From NCBI RefSeq assembly GCF_014202425.1, contig NZ_JACHGT010000014.1:62001-126000 (forward strand): a stretch of DNA of 64,000 nucleotides. Reading direction: 5' to 3'. The DNA is from Phytomonospora endophytica. GTDB taxonomy: Bacteria > Actinomycetota > Actinomycetes > Mycobacteriales > Micromonosporaceae. Shown in pieces: positions 33,716-42,440 of this stretch. Every line of letters begins with the position of its first letter. The stretch's first letter is position 1. The position numbers and the translations under genes were made by a program. Below the pieces are notes generated by a model. That model had not been told where the DNA came from. It saw only the letters and a list, made by a program, of their open reading frames with translations, and searched no databases.

Positions 33716-34534
33716 ATGGACGCGCTCGTCGACTATCGACTCGGATCCTCGGCCGCCGAGCGCGACCGTCTGCTGGCCCAGTGTCGGCTGTTCCGGACCT
33801 GCGCCACGCAGATGCTCGACCGGATCGACCTGCCGGATGCGGCCCGTGCCCTGGATGTGGGGTGCGGGCCGTTGGGCATTCTCGACCTGCTCAGCCGAAA
33901 AGTCGGTGAGACCGGGACCGTCGCCGGTCTCGACACCGATCCACGGATGATCACCTGGGCGCGCCAGGCCGTCACCGAATACGGCCTCGGCAACGTCGGG
34001 CTCCTCCACGGCCCACTGTCACCGCAGGTGGTGCCCGATGCGTCCTGCGACCTGGTGCACTGCAGGCTCGTCCTGGTCAACAACACCGGTCCCGAGTAAC
34101 TCCTGACCGCGATGACCGCGGCGACCCGGCCCGGTGGATGGGTGGCGGTACAAGAGGTCGACTGGTCGACCTGGCGCTGCGACCCGCCGCACCCGGCCTG
34201 GGACGAGCTGAAGACCCACATCGCACCCGTCTTCGGTGGCGACGTCCACATCGGCGGCAAACTACCCGCCCTGCTCACCGCCGCCGGACTCCAGGATGTG
34301 CACACCGCGCACCACGCCTTCCGGTGGCGCCGGGGCGACCGCTACCAGACCCTGCTCCTCCACTTCACCGATCTGTTCGCAGGCCGGATGCTCCACTCCG
34401 GTGACCTGAGCGCGGACAGGCTGCACGCACTCACCACCGGCCTCGCCGACCACCTCGACAGGCCGGGCACCACCGTCCAGGAGAGCCTGTTCGTACAGGC
34501 ATGGGGGCGCAGACCGGGTGCTGAGGCACCGTGA
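33716..34534 (+). pseudogene. SAM-dependent methyltransferase interrupted by one stop codon
   Basis: The first part (33716-34096) reads ...ARALDVGCGPLGILDLLSRKVGETG, the SAM-binding motif I, and VPDASCDLVHCRLVLVNNTGPE before TAA at 34097-34099. The same frame then continues LLTAMTAATRPGGWVAVQEVDWSTW..., the expected next part of this methyltransferase family, to 34534. No indel is needed: one codon, probably CAA or similar, became TAA. Full length would be about 272 residues. AAGGA lies 4 bp before the ATG. The second half could restart at ATG 34112, but it lacks the cofactor site. Unless the stop is read through, the enzyme is inactive. Confidence 0.85.
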
Positions 34535-35064
34535 CCCGGGGCTGGTCCTTCACATCTCCGATCACCCGGATGGTGCTGGCCAACGACGGAGGTACCACCA
34601 CCCTGCTCGCGGCCGTCCTCGACACACCGTTGGGAGTCGTCGTCCATCGCCTTGAGGATGTCGGCGTCACCGAGGTCGCCAAGGAGATCCGCGACGTCCT
34701 TGACCCGCAGTCCCGTCACGCGCACTTCGCACTCCGGCAGGCCAGCCTGGCCACGCCCACCGGTCAGCCCGTGTCGCACAATCTCGTCATCTGGCGCCTG
34801 GGCGCAGACCCGCGACTGGACACCCTCGCCCGCGACGAGACCAAGCCCATCGGCCTCGCCATCGCGGATGCCGGATTGATCTTGCGCCGACACGCCATCC
34901 TCACCGGACTCGACACGTGGCAACCCGACGGTCGCCCCTGCGTGGTGAAGACGTATCTGCTGGCCGACCCCGCCGCACAACCCGTCATGTGGATCCGCGA
35001 GCACTACAACCCCGCCATCATCCCCAGCACCATCCAAGAACGATGTTCCACCACCGCGGCATAA
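34531..35064 (+). CDS. Unassigned protein, possibly chorismate-lyase/UTRA-like fold
   Basis: 177 residues from GTG at 34531, overlapping the stop of the broken methyltransferase by 4 bp (GTGA). ANDGGTTTLLAAVLDTPLGVVV near the N-terminus resembles the DG-T-TxLLeall opening of chorismate lyase-like (DUF98) proteins, and PIGLAIADAGLILRRHAIL with PVMWIREHYNPAIIP resembles their central strand and the ligand-facing Arg/Glu region; it has no DNA-binding domain. The similarity is weak by eye. The last ten codons (TIQERCSTTAA) run into the IS remnant and may not be original. Confidence 0.5.
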   Translation: MTRGWSFTSPITRMVLANDGGTTTLLAAVLDTPLGVVVHRLEDVGVTEVAKEIRDVLDPQSRHAHFALRQASLATPTGQPVSHNLVIWRLGADPRLDTLARDETKPIGLAIADAGLILRRHAILTGLDTWQPDGRPCVVKTYLLADPAAQPVMWIREHYNPAIIPSTIQERCSTTAA

Positions 35065-35226
35065 CGCTTCACCCGCCGCCGGTTACGCGGGCGCGAGATC
35101 CGGCATTCGATCCCCGAACGCACAAAGGCGTGACCTGGCCACCCGCTACGCCGAACGAGCACCCATCTACCAGGCCGGCCCCACCATCAACGCCATCATG
35201 ACCTGGCTCCCATGATCACCAGGACA
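35065..35226 (+). mobile_element. Decayed IS5-like transposase 3' end with terminal repeat
   Basis: Two pieces of transposase are readable: RRRLRGREIRHSIPERTKA then stop (35074-35133), and in another frame LATRYAERAPIYQAGPTINA followed by IMTWLP and stop (35135-35215). Both are typical IS5-family C-terminal segments (the IxxTIPE and LATRY...YxA motifs); the sequence between them is deleted. The end (35206-35226) is a 21-bp exact inverted copy of 32969-32989. Confidence 0.78.
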
Positions 35227-35588
35227 CGACCTCGGGCGTCTCCCGCAGGCCGACGCGATCCCGCACGCACCGCGCCAAGCAATTTCCCGCGCGCATGGCG
35301 CGTCGAAGCGATTACCCCACACCGCATTCCTGGGACCTTATACCTATTGTGTCGCGACGTTGGCGAACCGTAGCGTCAAAGGCATCGAACAGGCGCGGCG
35401 ACAATCGAAGATTCATTCAATAACACCGAATGCGCGACCCCGAGCGGTCGCCACTTCGGATTCCGTGGCGATCGTATGACGCCGCCACGGAATGAAACTC
35501 CGTGCATGATGGATCTCCGTTCCGGCCGCCCTAGCCCCTGTGTCACCACAGCTCAGTGACACTGCCCTCCCCACGGAAAGGGGCGAAC
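35227..35588. other. Upstream region of the protease gene with two inverted repeats
   Basis: No gene. ATTCCGTGGCG (35460-35470) and CGCCACGGAAT (35483-35493) form a perfect 11-bp inverted repeat with a 12-bp centre. Nearer the gene, GTGTCAC (35540-35546) and GTGACAC (35556-35562) form a second 7-bp repeat. Either could be a regulator site for the two-gene unit downstream. Confidence 0.5.
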
Positions 35589-36593
35589 ATGCCATTATCA
35601 GCAGCCGACCTCGCCATGATCGGGGATATTCCGATAACGATCCGGTCCACCGCTTTCGCCAACGTCTATCTGCGCTTGGACGGCTCTGGCGTCACCTCGG
35701 TGACAGCGTCCGGCGGCGGCACGGTCAACTGCCAGTTCAGTGCCGGTTCCCCCGGCCCCTACGAGAAGTTCAAGGCTCGTAAACAGGCCGACGGGACCTA
35801 TGCCCTCGAATCGGCGGCATTCTCCGGCGTCTACCTGCGCATGGACGGCACCGGCGTCACCTCGCAGACCTCCTCCGGTGGTGGCACGGTCAACTGTCAG
35901 TTCGGTGTCGGCGCCTACGAGAAGTTCCGGTTCAGCGCCCAGACCGACGGCTCCTTCTCGGTGGAGTCGGCGACCTTCCCCGGTGTCTACCTGCGCATGG
36001 ACGGCACGGGCGTCACCTCCTCCACCGACGCCGGTGGCGGGAAGGTCAACGCCCAGTACAACGCCAACGGCGGGATCCACGAGAAGTTCTTCATCGCCAT
36101 GGCCGACCAGCGCCTCGACTTCGCCGAGCAACACCAGCAGCAGACCCAGTGGTGCTGGGCGGCGACATCGGTCAGCATCACCGCGTTCTACCAGCCGGCC
36201 ACCACCTGGACCCAGTGCGGCCTCGTCAACGCCGAGTACGGCCTCGACAACTGCTGCGGAGCCGCCGGCGCCGGCGCGGCCTGCAACAAGCCCTGGTACC
36301 CCGACCTCGCCCTGCGCCGCATGGAGCACCTCAACCAGTACCTGAAACGCTCCCTCACCCTCGGCGAGATCGGCGTCGAACTGGCGAAGTCGGCCCCCTT
36401 CTGCGTCGCCACGTACTGGCGGGGCGGCGGCGGACACGCCGTCGTCATCCGGGGACGCTTCGTCTCCAACGGCGTCGAATACGTCAGCGTCTCCGACCCG
36501 TGGGACGGCGACTCCGACGTCACCTACGACAACTTCTGCAACAGGTACAAAGACAGCGGGACCTGGGGCAACACCTACACGACCAAGGCCTGA
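35589..36593 (+). CDS. Beta-trefoil plus papain-like cysteine protease
   Basis: 334 residues from ATG at 35589 (GAAAGGGG upstream). Residues about 15-165 hold three similar repeats of VYLRMDGTGVTSxTxxGGGTVNxQF...YEKF, the fascin/trefoil-like fold. Residues 170-334 form a papain-like domain: QQQTQWCWAATSVSI with the catalytic Cys, GGGHAVVIRG with the His, and SVSDPWDGDS with the Asp, as in AvrRpt2/C70-type and related proteases. There is no signal peptide, so it acts inside or leaves by a non-Sec route. Six further Cys lie in the middle of the protease domain (QCGLVNAEYGLDNCCGAAG..). The next gene starts 9 bp downstream. Confidence 0.85.
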   Translation: MPLSAADLAMIGDIPITIRSTAFANVYLRLDGSGVTSVTASGGGTVNCQFSAGSPGPYEKFKARKQADGTYALESAAFSGVYLRMDGTGVTSQTSSGGGTVNCQFGVGAYEKFRFSAQTDGSFSVESATFPGVYLRMDGTGVTSSTDAGGGKVNAQYNANGGIHEKFFIAMADQRLDFAEQHQQQTQWCWAATSVSITAFYQPATTWTQCGLVNAEYGLDNCCGAAGAGAACNKPWYPDLALRRMEHLNQYLKRSLTLGEIGVELAKSAPFCVATYWRGGGGHAVVIRGRFVSNGVEYVSVSDPWDGDSDVTYDNFCNRYKDSGTWGNTYTTKA

Positions 36594-36602
36594 GGAGCGC
36601 GC

Positions 36603-37199
36603 ATGCCGTTACATCTGCCCGAGCCGCCGCAAGTCGTGCCCGACAAGATCCGGTCGAAACTCCACGAGTTCGCCGACGGGTCGAAGTTCTCCACCAAGGC
36701 ACTGCGCGGCCCTCGCAAGGGACAACTCGACGTCTCCACCCCGCACCGGGTCTTCACCATGGGCCTGGAGGACGTGGCCGCCGGGGCCGGCCTGGAACGC
36801 GCCCGCCCGGGCGGCTGGCGCTACCTCGTCGAGGACGGGGGACAGCTCGTCGCCAGCGCTGAGGCGACCGTGACCGACGACGGTGACTTCGAACTGGCGC
36901 AGTTCACCGAGGGACCGTTCGTGGCCGCCACCGACAAGGCCGTCAAGGCCGTCCGGAAGCTGCCGCAGCTGGCCGCCGCCGGATTCGAACTCCGGCTGCT
37001 GCGCATCCCCGCCCTGTACATGATGGCGCTGTGGCTGCACGCCGCCGCCGCCGACCTGCTGGTCCCGCTCGCGCCTTCACCGATCGGGAAGGACGGCAAG
37101 CCGATGCCCGCCTCGGAGTTCTTCGACGACCTCGCCGAGGAAGTCCGGCCGGCCGGCCAGACCGGCCCGCCCGAGGCGCAGGGACCGCGCGTTCCCTAA
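36603..37199 (+). CDS. Partner protein of the papain-like protease, unknown function
   Basis: 198 residues, 9 bp after the protease gene with GAGGAG as ribosome-binding site, so the two are cotranscribed; a strong terminator follows both. The N-terminal part has KLHEFADGSKFSTKALRGPRKGQ and the centre LVASAEATVTDDGDFELAQFTEGPFVAAT. A hydrophobic helix-like stretch (LRIPALYMMALWLHAAAADLL) lies near residue 145. No signal peptide or known domain is visible. It could be a substrate, inhibitor or activator of the protease. The conserved gene pair is the only clue. Confidence 0.72.
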   Translation: MPLHLPEPPQVVPDKIRSKLHEFADGSKFSTKALRGPRKGQLDVSTPHRVFTMGLEDVAAGAGLERARPGGWRYLVEDGGQLVASAEATVTDDGDFELAQFTEGPFVAATDKAVKAVRKLPQLAAAGFELRLLRIPALYMMALWLHAAAADLLVPLAPSPIGKDGKPMPASEFFDDLAEEVRPAGQTGPPEAQGPRVP

Positions 37200-37204
37200 A
37201 CGAT

Positions 37205-37245
37205 GGCCGGGTCCCGCTTCGGTGGCGACGAAGCGGGACCCGGCC
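37205..37245 (+). terminator. Strong hairpin terminator
   Basis: A perfect 17-bp stem (37205-37221 with 37229-37245), 6 bp after the stop codon, between convergent genes; no T-run. Confidence 0.85.
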
Positions 37246-37270
37246 CGACCATGATCCTTAAGGACACGCC

Positions 37271-38923
37271 CTAGCAGGCGCCGAGGGCGGTCCAGTGCCC
37301 CCAGTCCCAACGGCTGCCGGGTGCGACGCCGTAGGAACTGTTCGCCGCGCGCCATTCCCGTCCGCCGTGCGACACGCGGTCGCCGACGGCGTACCAGCCC
37401 CACTGGTCCCAGGCCGGAGCCTGGCAGCCGGGGCCGCCACCGCCGACGGTGAGGCTCAACGGGGCCGAGCGGTCGACGTCGGTGCCGTCGCCGGTGACGG
37501 TGACCGCGAAGGTCCCCGGTGCCGCACCGGCGGCGGTCACGGTCATCGTGGCGCTGTCCCCGCTGGTGATCGATGCCGGTGCGAAAGTGGCGCCGACCCC
37601 GGCCGGCAGGCCGGTGGCGGCCAGCCTCACCGTCTGCGGGTCGCCGTTGGTGACCCGCGTGCTGACGGTGACGGTCACCGTCCCGCCCGGCTCGACGCTC
37701 ACCGACGACGGCGACAGGCTCAGGCTGAAGTCGTTGTCGACCGGTGCGGGGTCACCGGTGTAGAGCGTCAGGTTCCACTTGGCCAGCGCCTCCCGCACCG
37801 GCTGGAAGATCGACTCGTCGCCGGGGCCGGGGTTCGACACGCACTGCGAGGGACCGCCGGAGTGCAGCCCGACGGCCAGGTCGCCGGCCAGCCAGGCGCC
37901 GCCGGAGTCGCCGCCGCGCGAACACGCCGTGCTGGTCGCCAGCCCTTCGATGATCACGCTGCCGTAGTCGATGGTCTGGCCGACCCGCCGCACGGTCCCG
38001 CACTGCCAGTGCGAGGTGTTCCCCGAGTGGCAGACCGCCTGCCCGACGACGGGATCGGTCGCTCCGGACACGGCCACGCTCCCGCCGCCCCAGGTGTTGA
38101 CGTTCTCCGACAGCGTCCAGCCCGGCTCGCTGACGGCGACGACGCCCATGTCGCCTTCCCTGGCGTTGACGCTGCGCCCGCCCCCGGCGTTGGAGGTCCC
38201 CAGCCGGTTGGTCTGGCCGCTTTGGCCGTACGCGGGCTGACTGACATCGTTGGTGCAGTGCCCGGCGGTCAGCAGGTGAAGCGCGCCGACGGTGTCGGTG
38301 GCGCCGAAGCCCATCGAGCAGTTCGACTCTCCGCCCGGCCACCACGGGTCGCCCGGGTTGGCCTCGCCCGCCTGCTGGTGGGGGGAGGTGTCGGTCTCGA
38401 CGACGGCGACGCCGTCGCCGAGGGAACGCAGGCCGGTCAGGAAGTCCTTCGTGGACTCGTTGGCGGCCTTGGTGTTGATCTGGACGCTGATCCGGTTGGT
38501 GACCGGATCGGGGCCCCAGCCGTCGATGCCGGTGCCGTCGGCGGGGATGAGGGCCTCGACTCGGGCTTCGAGCCGGGCGAGGTCGTCGTGATCGCGCTCG
38601 ACGAGCACGGCGTGCACTCCGGCGGACTCCGCGGCCGCCGCGGCGGCGGGCGTCGTGACCGCCACGTTCGCCGCGCCGGTGTCGTCGAGCCACTGCCCGG
38701 CGCCGTCGGCGGTGACGCCCTCGGGCAGCGACGCCAGCAGCCGCAGCGAATCGGCCTGCGCGGCCAGGAGGTCCCGCGCGTCGTCGACGGACAGGCCGTA
38801 GGCGTCGGCGACGCCCTCGGCGACCGGGTCGGCGACGGGCGGCTCAGCGGCGGCCGCCTGCGCCGGGAGCGATAACGCCCCGGCGAGCAGGACGCCGCAC
38901 GCGATGGTTCTGAGGATGCGCAT
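37271..38923 (-). CDS. Secreted S1 serine protease with chitin-binding module
   Basis: 550 residues. A Sec signal peptide (residues 1-26) is followed by an alpha-lytic-type pro-region (about 27-190) and a streptogrisin-like protease domain: LLTAGHC (His), AREGDMGVV (Asp) and ACSRGGDSGGAW (Ser). A beta-sandwich linker (about 400-490, SLSPSSVSVEPGGTVTVTV) and a C-terminal CBM5/12-like module with WDQWGWYAVGDRVSHGGREW and WDWGHWTALGAC complete it. The pro-region assists folding and is cut off outside. The carbohydrate module would hold the enzyme on chitin-containing material. The protease stop is 26 bp from the terminator of the convergent unit. Confidence 0.93.
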   Translation of the reverse strand: MRILRTIACGVLLAGALSLPAQAAAAEPPVADPVAEGVADAYGLSVDDARDLLAAQADSLRLLASLPEGVTADGAGQWLDDTGAANVAVTTPAAAAAAESAGVHAVLVERDHDDLARLEARVEALIPADGTGIDGWGPDPVTNRISVQINTKAANESTKDFLTGLRSLGDGVAVVETDTSPHQQAGEANPGDPWWPGGESNCSMGFGATDTVGALHLLTAGHCTNDVSQPAYGQSGQTNRLGTSNAGGGRSVNAREGDMGVVAVSEPGWTLSENVNTWGGGSVAVSGATDPVVGQAVCHSGNTSHWQCGTVRRVGQTIDYGSVIIEGLATSTACSRGGDSGGAWLAGDLAVGLHSGGPSQCVSNPGPGDESIFQPVREALAKWNLTLYTGDPAPVDNDFSLSLSPSSVSVEPGGTVTVTVSTRVTNGDPQTVRLAATGLPAGVGATFAPASITSGDSATMTVTAAGAAPGTFAVTVTGDGTDVDRSAPLSLTVGGGGPGCQAPAWDQWGWYAVGDRVSHGGREWRAANSSYGVAPGSRWDWGHWTALGAC

Positions 38924-39018
38924 GGTGCTTCCTTCCTGAGTGGATGCGCATGATCGTAAGAACCACCGGAGCGCTTGAGAAGCCTCTGACGTGCCTTAAC
39001 ACTTAACTTCGGGTCCGC

Positions 39019-40167
39019 TCAGAAGCCCAGCTCCCGGGCCGGGCCGGGCAGATCGCCGGACGGGCCGAAGGAGTCGATGTTGATGTGTCCCGTGCTGAAG
39101 CTGTCGGTGATCGTGGCGCCGTCGAGGCCGATCACGTCGACGAAGGTCTCGCCGTTCCACGGTTCCCTCTCGGTCACCCGGATCACCGAGGTGTCGTCGT
39201 ACCAGGAGAAGCGGTCGGGACCGTCGGTGATCAGGGCCCCGGTCACGTCGGCCAGGAGGGTCCAGTCGAAGGTGTCGCGGACGGTGAGGCGCAGGTCGTC
39301 CTCGGCGGCGGAGAACTCGCGGATGAGGGCCTCGGTCCCGTCGGGCGACCAGATCGGCTGATGCACCAGGGCGGCGACGGTGAGGACGCCGCGTGACCGG
39401 CCGTCGAGGCCGAGTGTGAGGACGGCACTGGTGCCTTCGTCCTCGTCGGCTCGGATGAACAGCATGGAGGCCGAATCGGCGTTCCAGGCGACTTCGGCCT
39501 TTCCGTAGCCGTCGGGGGGCGTCAGCGTCGTGATCGTCTCCTTGGAAATGTCGAGGACCCGGGTCTCTCCGGCGATCTCGTCCCAGTAGATCTTCGATCC
39601 GTCCGGTGACCACTGGAGCGCGCGGCTCCGCCAGCCGTCGGTGAACCAGTGGACCGCCGCGATCCCGTCGGCGAGGTAGTCGTCGAGTTGGGCGACGCCG
39701 AGGTGGTCGGCCCGCATGATGAGGACGCGGTCGAGGTCCGGTGAGAGCACCACCCGGTCGGGGACGGCGACGTACTTACCAGCGTCGATGTCCAGGAGGT
39801 AGTGGGTCTGGGTCTCGGCGTTCGCCTCCACATAGGACGCGATCACCATCGGGCCGCCGCCCGGCTCGGGAGGGTCGGCCGGTTCGTCCGACATCGGCGG
39901 CTTCGACGGTTCCTCCGGCGGGGTCGGCAGCCACGGCGCGGCCTCTATGCGGGCGATGCCGTCGGCGCTGTCGTCGGTCTCGACCCCCGGCCGCGCCACG
40001 ACCGGCACGGCGACGGCGACGATCGCGGCGGCGACGGCCGCGAGCGTCATCCGGACGCGGCGGCGACGATTGCCGCGCGTCACCCGGGCGAGCAGGTCGG
40101 GAGGCGGCACGAGCGCCGCCGGAGTCGGGGCGTCCTGCAGCCGGGTGCGGACCTCGTCCTCGATCAC
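39019..40167 (-). CDS. Membrane-anchored WD40/TolB-like propeller protein paired with sigma factor
   Basis: 382 residues from GTG at 40167, 7 bp after a perfect AGGAGG and overlapping the sigma factor stop by 4 bp. A cytoplasmic N-terminus of about 40 residues (VIEDEVRTRLQDAPTPAALVP...) precedes one membrane span (RMTLAAVAAAIVAVAVPVVA) and an extracytoplasmic part with WD40-type blades (LQWSPDGSKIYWDEIAG, IWSPDGTEALIREF). The N-terminal segment is the right place for a sigma-binding helix. The zinc anti-sigma motif HxxxCxxC is absent, so anti-sigma function is inferred only from gene order. Confidence 0.8.
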   Translation of the reverse strand: MIEDEVRTRLQDAPTPAALVPPPDLLARVTRGNRRRRVRMTLAAVAAAIVAVAVPVVARPGVETDDSADGIARIEAAPWLPTPPEEPSKPPMSDEPADPPEPGGGPMVIASYVEANAETQTHYLLDIDAGKYVAVPDRVVLSPDLDRVLIMRADHLGVAQLDDYLADGIAAVHWFTDGWRSRALQWSPDGSKIYWDEIAGETRVLDISKETITTLTPPDGYGKAEVAWNADSASMLFIRADEDEGTSAVLTLGLDGRSRGVLTVAALVHQPIWSPDGTEALIREFSAAEDDLRLTVRDTFDWTLLADVTGALITDGPDRFSWYDDTSVIRVTEREPWNGETFVDVIGLDGATITDSFSTGHINIDSFGPSGDLPGPARELGF

Positions 40168-40688
40168 CTCAAGGCCTCCTTTCGGGGCGAGCCGTTCCAT
40201 TCGGGGTAGGTGGCGCGCAGTTTCGACAGCGCCCGCGACGCCTGACTGCGCACCGTGCCGGGCGAGATCTTGAGGAGTTCGGCGACCTCGGCCTCCGGGC
40301 GGTCCTCGTAGTAGCGCAAGACGACGACGGCGCGCTGCCGTGGCGGCAGCGCGCGCAGCGCGGCGATCAGCCCACCCCGGTCGGGATAGGACTCGGCGGG
40401 ATCGCCGCCGCCCTCGGTGTCGGGGAGATCGGGGACGACGACCTCGGGCCGCCGCCGACGCGAACGCCACCAGTTCGACTGCTGCCGGTACATGACCTTC
40501 CGGACGTAGAAGAAGGGCTGGTCGAGCTCCCGGACGCGCACCCAGCGCCGCTGGCAGGCCATCAGCGAGGTCTGGAGCAGATCCTGGGCGAGGTGCACGT
40601 CGCCGGTCAGCAGGTAGGCCAGTCGCAGCAGGCGCGGCGACCTCGCCGTGACGAACTCGGCGAACTCGCGCTCATGCGCCGGCTTCAC
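40164..40688 (-). CDS. ECF RNA polymerase sigma factor, SigE family
   Basis: 174 residues, the usual length. Region 2 is EFAEFVTARSPRLLRLAYLL then TGDVHLAQDLLQTSLMACQRRW, and region 4 is LPPRQRAVVVLRYYEDRPEAEVAELLKISPGTVRSQASRAL with its helix-turn-helix. RxVVVLRYYED and SPGTVRSQASRAL are characteristic of the actinobacterial SigE (TIGR02983) group. It overlaps the propeller gene by 4 bp, forming a sigma/partner operon. Targets are unknown. Confidence 0.92.
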   Translation of the reverse strand: MKPAHEREFAEFVTARSPRLLRLAYLLTGDVHLAQDLLQTSLMACQRRWVRVRELDQPFFYVRKVMYRQQSNWWRSRRRRPEVVVPDLPDTEGGGDPAESYPDRGGLIAALRALPPRQRAVVVLRYYEDRPEAEVAELLKISPGTVRSQASRALSKLRATYPEWNGSPRKEALR

Positions 40689-40858
40689 GGTGCCCTGCCG
40701 CTCATCGGTGCCTCCATGGGGTCGGGGTCACCACTACACACACCGTGGAGGGGTGTTGCGCTGCACGGGAGACGGCGGCAAACGTGTGAGGCCGTCAGAT
40801 GAGTGACGGTTGAAAGGGCGAGAGGATCGACCTCCCGCCCGAGTAGGCGCGTGAAGCC

Positions 40859-41260
40859 TCAGGCACGCGTGCTGGTGCGCGGTCCGGCGTACTCGTCGTC
40901 GGTGACGTGCTGGAGCCAGGAGACCTCGTCGGTCTCCCACAGGGCCAGGTGCGCCATGAACCGGTCGGGGGCGGCGCCGTGCCAGTGTTCCTCGCCGGGT
41001 GGGGTGTGGACGATGTCGCCGGGGTGGGCCTCGACGACCTGTCCGCCGCGGGACTGGATCAGCGCGATCCCGTCGACGATGTACAGCGTCTGGCCCAGGC
41101 CGTGCGAGTGCCAGGCGGTGCGGGCGCCGGGCGCGAACCGGACCATGTTCGCCCGTGCCCGCGACGGCTCCTTCCCGGCGTAGAGGACGTCCCACCAGGC
41201 GTCGCCGGTGAAGAATTCGGCGGGCGCCTTGCTCGTCGCCGGTCGCGTCACGATCTCCAT
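40859..41260 (-). CDS. Cupin-domain protein
   Basis: 133 residues. The two cupin motifs are visible: GARTAWHSHGLGQTLYIVDG (motif 1, with two His) and PGDIVHTPPGEEHWHGAAPD (motif 2, with two His and a Glu). AlkB-unrelated small cupins of this type resemble carboxymuconolactone-linked and hydroxynitrile-lyase-like cupins that bind Mn or Fe. It is followed (in transcription, preceded) by a zinc-type alcohol dehydrogenase with 24 bp spacing; both are divergent from an XRE regulator. ATG at 41260 has GGAGG upstream. Confidence 0.87.
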   Translation of the reverse strand: MEIVTRPATSKAPAEFFTGDAWWDVLYAGKEPSRARANMVRFAPGARTAWHSHGLGQTLYIVDGIALIQSRGGQVVEAHPGDIVHTPPGEEHWHGAAPDRFMAHLALWETDEVSWLQHVTDDEYAGPRTSTRA

Positions 41261-41284
41261 GGTGTCCTCCTTCGGGCGCCGGTC

Positions 41285-42307
41285 TCAGACGGTGAGCAGC
41301 ACCTTCGTCGCGCGACGCTCGTCCATGGCCTTGTACCCTTCGGCCGCCTTGTCGAGAGGGAGGGTCAGGTCGAACACGACACCCGGGTCGATGCGATCGG
41401 TCATGATCAGGTCGACCAGCTCGGGCAGGAAACGCCGCACGGGCGCCGGTCCACCGTGCAGGTGCACGCTGGAGAAGAACAGTTCCGTGCCGTCCAGTTC
41501 GACGCCGTGGGCGACACCGACGAAGCCGACGTGGCCGCCCGCGCGGGTCGAGCGGATCGCCTGCATCATCGACTCCTGCGTGCCCACCGCCTCGACGGTC
41601 GAATGGGCGCCGAGGCCGCCGGTGAGCTCCTTGACCTTGGCGACGCCCTCGTCGCCGCGTTCGGCGACGATGTCGGTGGCGCCGAAACCGCGGGCGAGTT
41701 CCTGGCGGTCGGCGTGGCGCGACATCGCGATGATCCGTTCGGCACCGAGCCGTTTCGCGGCCAGGATCGCCAGCAGGCCGACGGCTCCGTCACCGACGAC
41801 GGCGACGGACCTGCCGGGCCCGGCGTCGGCGGCCACGGCGGCGAACCAGCCCGTGCCGAGGACGTCGGAGGCGGCGAGCAGGCTGCGTGCCTGTTCGGGC
41901 GTCGGCTCGCCGGGCACCCTGACGAGGGTGCCGTCGGCCAGCGGGACGCGGGCGTACTCCGACTGGGTGCCGATCGAGCCCATCATGACCTGGTGGACGC
42001 ACCGCGACTGGTAGCCGGCGCGGCAGATCTCGCAGGTGTTGTCGGAGGCGACGAAAGACCCGACGACGACGTCGCCGACCTTGATCCCGGACACCGCCGA
42101 GCCGATCTCTTCGACCACACCGGTGTACTCGTGCCCCATCGGAGTGGGCCCGTCGACCTTCTGGACACCGCGGTAGGGCCACAGGTCGGAGCCGCAGATA
42201 CAGGTCGCCGTGATGCGGATGACCGCGTCGGTCGGCTCGACGATCACCGGATCCGGGACCTCTTCGACCCGGACGTCGCCGGGCGCGTGCATGATGACGG
42301 CGCGCAT
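41285..42307 (-). CDS. Zinc-dependent alcohol dehydrogenase (MDR family)
   Basis: 340 residues from ATG at 42307. CICGSDLW holds the first catalytic Cys (C-x-x-D/S), PMGHEYTGVVEEIG the GHE motif with the zinc-ligand His, and CEICRAGYQSRC the structural zinc Cys region (shortened compared with classical enzymes). VAVVGDGAVGLLAILAAKRLGA is the NAD(P)-binding motif. The second catalytic ligand region is preserved. It resembles the threonine/sorbitol dehydrogenase-like medium-chain dehydrogenases. Cotranscribed with the cupin; oxidation or reduction of an aldehyde or alcohol is expected. Confidence 0.92.
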   Translation of the reverse strand: MRAVIMHAPGDVRVEEVPDPVIVEPTDAVIRITATCICGSDLWPYRGVQKVDGPTPMGHEYTGVVEEIGSAVSGIKVGDVVVGSFVASDNTCEICRAGYQSRCVHQVMMGSIGTQSEYARVPLADGTLVRVPGEPTPEQARSLLAASDVLGTGWFAAVAADAGPGRSVAVVGDGAVGLLAILAAKRLGAERIIAMSRHADRQELARGFGATDIVAERGDEGVAKVKELTGGLGAHSTVEAVGTQESMMQAIRSTRAGGHVGFVGVAHGVELDGTELFFSSVHLHGGPAPVRRFLPELVDLIMTDRIDPGVVFDLTLPLDKAAEGYKAMDERRATKVLLTV

Positions 42308-42440
42308 GGTTCTCCCTTGCTCACGGATACGTGCGGACGTCTCCCACGACACCACGCCGGGCGCGTCTCGGGGAGACCCGCTTCATGGAGGTACCGCGAG
42401 GGACTCCCTTGGGCTGACCTGCCGACATACGGTTGATGCT

